This document shows positions 5,705 to 7,811 of a stretch of DNA of 7,811 bases, in pieces; the stretch's first letter is position 1, and each line of letters begins with the position of its first letter. The notes beneath the pieces were generated by a model. The model worked only from the letters and a program-made list of their open reading frames with translations, had not been told where the DNA came from and ran no database searches. A program made the position numbers and the translations under genes. Origin of the DNA: JBNJDW01 sp051745265 (GTDB lineage Bacteria > Pseudomonadota > Alphaproteobacteria > Micavibrionales > CSBR16-224); NCBI GenBank assembly GCA_051745265.1, contig JBNJDW010000082.1, positions 1 through 7,811 on the forward strand, read 5' to 3'.

Positions 5705-5740
5705 AAGTGGTAAGGCTATGACGCCTTACCACTTTTTTTT
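5705..5740 (+). terminator. Intrinsic terminator of rpoH, overlapping the next gene's start
   Basis: The arms AAGTGGTAAGGC (5705-5716) and GCCTTACCACTT (5723-5734) form a perfect 12-bp stem around the 6-nt loop TATGAC, followed by a run of eight T (5733-5740). The stem starts 16 nt after the rpoH stop. The ATG at 5718-5720, the likely start of the following gene, is in the loop, and the right arm and T-run encode part of its signal peptide. Confidence 0.92.
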
Positions 5741-6392
5741 ATGTCTGTTTTTGCTGATGATCAGTAGCGCCGCTAAGGCGGCTACCGATATTCCGGCCTT
5801 TCGTGACATTTTCATTCCCCCGCATTGTAACGCCAGTGCCGAGGGTTTCCTAAAAAACATCCCCCAGGCTGAATTGGATGGCGAAACTGACCGCTATGGT
5901 GAAACTCTGGTAACGGCCCCCGATCTGCAAAGAAAACTGGTCAAGGCCGGTCTTGCCGTTGTGTACCCGCGAAATTTCAAACAGCTTGATCACATGCCCG
6001 ATTTATTTCAGGCTGAAAAAGAAGCCAGACATAAGAATGCCGGCTGCCTTTGGGCAAAACCCGGATTTATAAAACCGGCCAATGCATTTCAGGATACCGG
6101 TGAATTCATGATAGCGGAAGGTAAAATAGTTGATGTTTATCAAAGCTATAGCAATATATTTTTAAACTTTGGTGAGAACTGGAAAACGGATTTTACCGTC
6201 AGGATCGAAAAGAAAAACAAATATTTTAAAGATTTTGACTTTGAAGCCCTGAATGGTCAGAAAATCCGTGCAAGAGGGTTCATTTCTTTTTATAATGGCC
6301 CTTCTCTGACCCTGCCCCATCCCGTTTTTCTGGAGGTTTTAAGCCAAAATGTCGACAACACAGCTAGACAAGATGCTCTATCCGCCGATTGA
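5718..6392 (+). CDS. Exported thermonuclease (SNase)-like protein with degenerate catalytic half
   Basis: 224 residues from the ATG at 5718. An alternative ATG at 5700 adds MLSGKA, giving the signal peptide a positive n-region; neither has a good Shine-Dalgarno. The signal peptide has core FFLCLFLL and probable cleavage after AKA (residue 21). Residues 58-113 resemble the second half of an SNase domain: DRYGETL (58-64), QRKLVKAGLAVVYP (71-84), AEKEARHKNAGCLW (99-112). The motif that normally reads DRYGR has Glu62 in place of the catalytic Arg, and the front half (about 22-57) lacks a recognisable catalytic Asp/Glu motif such as GIDAPE. Residues 129-208 look like the C-terminal domain of alphaproteobacterial thermonuclease-family proteins (IFLNFGENWKTDFTVRI, GQKIRARGFISFYNGP). 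Family assignment is from memory of such proteins. Nuclease activity is doubtful; the role is unknown. It overlaps the next gene by 44 bp. Confidence 0.8.
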   Translation: MTPYHFFLCLFLLMISSAAKAATDIPAFRDIFIPPHCNASAEGFLKNIPQAELDGETDRYGETLVTAPDLQRKLVKAGLAVVYPRNFKQLDHMPDLFQAEKEARHKNAGCLWAKPGFIKPANAFQDTGEFMIAEGKIVDVYQSYSNIFLNFGENWKTDFTVRIEKKNKYFKDFDFEALNGQKIRARGFISFYNGPSLTLPHPVFLEVLSQNVDNTARQDALSAD

Positions 6393-7308
6393 ACCTTTAG
6401 AAACCGGTTTTATTGCCCCTGACAGCACTCATAATATTTATTGGGAAATCTCCGGAAACCCGCAAGGACGCCCTGTTATTGTCCTGCATGGCGGGCCGGG
6501 CGGTGGATCATCGGCAGGTGTCCGGCGCTTTTTTGATCCTGAACATTACAGGATCATTCAGTTTGACCAGCGCGGCTGCGGTCAATCCACCCCCCTTGCC
6601 TGTCTGGAAAACAACACTACAGAACATCTCATATCTGACATAAATTTGATAGCCGATCATCTTGATATAAAACGGTTTCATCTGTTTGGTGGCTCCTGGG
6701 GCAGTACCCTTGCCCTCGCCTATGCAGAAGCCTGGCCGGAACGATGTCTCAGCCTGACGTTACGGGGCATATTCCTGATGCGCCAATCGGAAATAGACTG
6801 GTTTATGAAGCAGATGGGCGCCTTTTTTCCCGAGGCTTATGATGCTTTCTCAACCGTATTTCCGGACACAGCGGAAGATCAGTTGCTTGAAAGTTTCTAT
6901 GCCGCGCTGACCAGCGATGATCCAGAGGCCAAAGGCCGCGCCGCCATAGCCTGGAGCCGTTTTGAAGCCTCCTGCTGCGCGTTAATTCCAGACAAGGCCC
7001 TGATTGACAGCTGTAATGATCCGGAAGGCAGCCTGCCAATTTCCCTGTTAGAGGCGCATTACTTCCTGCATAATAAATTTGAACCGGATGATGCTTTATT
7101 GCGGCATGTTGATCGCCTTCAGAATATCCCGACCACCATCGTTCAGGGACGTTATGATGTCATCTGCCCGCCCAGAACCGCCTGGGAATTGAAAAAGCAA
7201 TGGCCGAATGCCCATCTTGAGATGATCGCCGATGCCGGACATTCAAGCCGCGAACCCGGCATTGCGAAGGCATTACTGGAATCAATGGAACGCTTTAAAG
7301 CGATTTGA
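6349..7308 (+). CDS. pip: Proline iminopeptidase (alpha/beta hydrolase, peptidase family S33)
   Basis: 319 residues, the usual length of the family. It releases N-terminal proline from peptides, probably in the cytoplasm, as no signal peptide is visible. The start of homology (LYPPIEPLETGFI, residues 10-22) is typical. Oxyanion-hole motif HGGPGGG (47-53), then FDQRGCGQS (72-80). Nucleophile elbow GGSWGS (114-119) with Ser116. Catalytic Asp270 in GRYDVICPP, and His298 in DAGHSSREPG. All three triad members are present, so it should be active. The start at 6349 has GGAGG 12 nt upstream (6332-6336), rather far; the next ATG, 6373, has no ribosome site. The first 44 bp lie inside the preceding gene in another frame, which suggests translational coupling. 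pgk begins 27 nt downstream with no terminator between them, so the two are probably co-transcribed. Confidence 0.95.
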   Translation: MSTTQLDKMLYPPIEPLETGFIAPDSTHNIYWEISGNPQGRPVIVLHGGPGGGSSAGVRRFFDPEHYRIIQFDQRGCGQSTPLACLENNTTEHLISDINLIADHLDIKRFHLFGGSWGSTLALAYAEAWPERCLSLTLRGIFLMRQSEIDWFMKQMGAFFPEAYDAFSTVFPDTAEDQLLESFYAALTSDDPEAKGRAAIAWSRFEASCCALIPDKALIDSCNDPEGSLPISLLEAHYFLHNKFEPDDALLRHVDRLQNIPTTIVQGRYDVICPPRTAWELKKQWPNAHLEMIADAGHSSREPGIAKALLESMERFKAI

Positions 7309-7335
7309 GTTAGATGACGAGAATGGAGACTTTTG

Positions 7336-7811
7336 ATGAATGATTTTCTAACCCTTGATGACCTGCAGGATATAACAGGTAAAACCGTTCTGGTCCGTGT
7401 CGATCTGAATGTTCCCATGAAAAACGGTCAGGTAACCGATGACAGCCGTATACGCGCCATATTTCCGACATTAAAAGAACTGGCCGATCAAAAAGCCAAA
7501 ATCGTTCTTTTATCCCATTTTGGGCGTCCCAAAGGTGAAAAGAACCCTGAATTCAGTCTGAAACCGGTTATGAGTGCGCTTAATGCTGTTCTGACAGAAC
7601 ATCAACTGGATCTGAAACTGCGCTTTCATAATGACTGCATTGGTCCGGACACCGTGAATGAAATCAGCACAATGGCCAATGGCGAAATTTTACTGTGTGA
7701 AAACCTGCGTTTTTACAGCGGTGAAGAAAAAAATGATCCGGCCTTTGCAGAGCAACTGGCCGCGCTTGGCGATATTTTCGTCAATGATGCCTTTTCAGCC
7801 GCGCATCGCGC
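7336..7811 (+). CDS. pgk: Phosphoglycerate kinase, 3' end missing
   Basis: The first 158 codons of an expected ~390-400; the gene runs off the right edge. Glycolytic and Calvin-type enzyme interconverting 1,3-bisphosphoglycerate plus ADP and 3-phosphoglycerate plus ATP, in the cytoplasm. Visible N-domain motifs that bind 3-phosphoglycerate: KTVLVRVDLNVP (16-27, with Asp23 and Asn25), Arg38, SHFGRPKG (60-67, with His61 and Arg64), CENLRFY (121-127, with Arg125), and FVNDAFSAAHR (148-158, with Arg158). The start ATG at 7336 has GGAG (7325-7328) 7 nt upstream, and the next residues match the family. It follows pip by 27 nt without a terminator. gap or fba, which often accompany pgk, are not on its left side; the right side is not visible. 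Confidence 0.97.
   Translation, partial: MNDFLTLDDLQDITGKTVLVRVDLNVPMKNGQVTDDSRIRAIFPTLKELADQKAKIVLLSHFGRPKGEKNPEFSLKPVMSALNAVLTEHQLDLKLRFHNDCIGPDTVNEISTMANGEILLCENLRFYSGEEKNDPAFAEQLAALGDIFVNDAFSAAHR

Noticed and set aside
1..7811. CRISPR arrays, tRNA or rRNA genes, transposases, attachment sites, or base-composition breaks suggesting a mobile element.
   Set aside because: None seen; genes are housekeeping in type and similar in composition throughout, apart from AT-rich gaps.

Overview
The window looks like a chromosomal housekeeping segment of an alphaproteobacterium of moderate GC content. The ClpX, RpoH, CarD and seven-iron ferredoxin sequences all read as alphaproteobacterial. The lineage cannot be fixed further from this sequence alone; a marine, Emcibacter- or Sneathiella-like organism is only a guess. 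No tRNA, rRNA, CRISPR array, insertion sequence or phage gene is visible.

Left part (1-2620): the 3' end of a gene for an exported protein of unknown function converges on, and overlaps by 18 bp, a minus-strand sufE (Fe-S cluster assembly). sufE diverges from clpX (AAA+ unfoldase). Their predicted promoters stand back to back, with -35 boxes 3 bp apart forming a near-palindrome. clpX ends in a clear intrinsic terminator and has neither clpP nor lon beside it.

Middle part (2620-5740): fdxA (7Fe ferredoxin), carD (RNA polymerase-binding regulator, followed by a very strong symmetric terminator), a PPP-phosphatase-like gene in which nearly all metal-binding residues are replaced, and rpoH (heat-shock sigma factor) with a 12-bp terminator hairpin. 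Two genes act directly on RNA polymerase (carD, rpoH). sufE and fdxA both concern Fe-S clusters, and clpX and rpoH both concern proteostasis.

Right part (5700-7811): a signal-peptide-bearing, nuclease-like protein whose start codon lies in the loop of the rpoH terminator, overlapping by 44 bp with a proline iminopeptidase gene, then the first 158 codons of pgk (phosphoglycerate kinase). These three are tightly spaced and probably form one transcription unit that begins with read-through of, or attenuation at, the rpoH terminator.

The most unusual points are the two enzyme-like proteins flanking rpoH that appear to have lost their catalytic residues (PPP-like, and SNase-like with a degenerate front half), and the overlap of terminator and signal peptide. 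No wholly new multi-gene system is evident.
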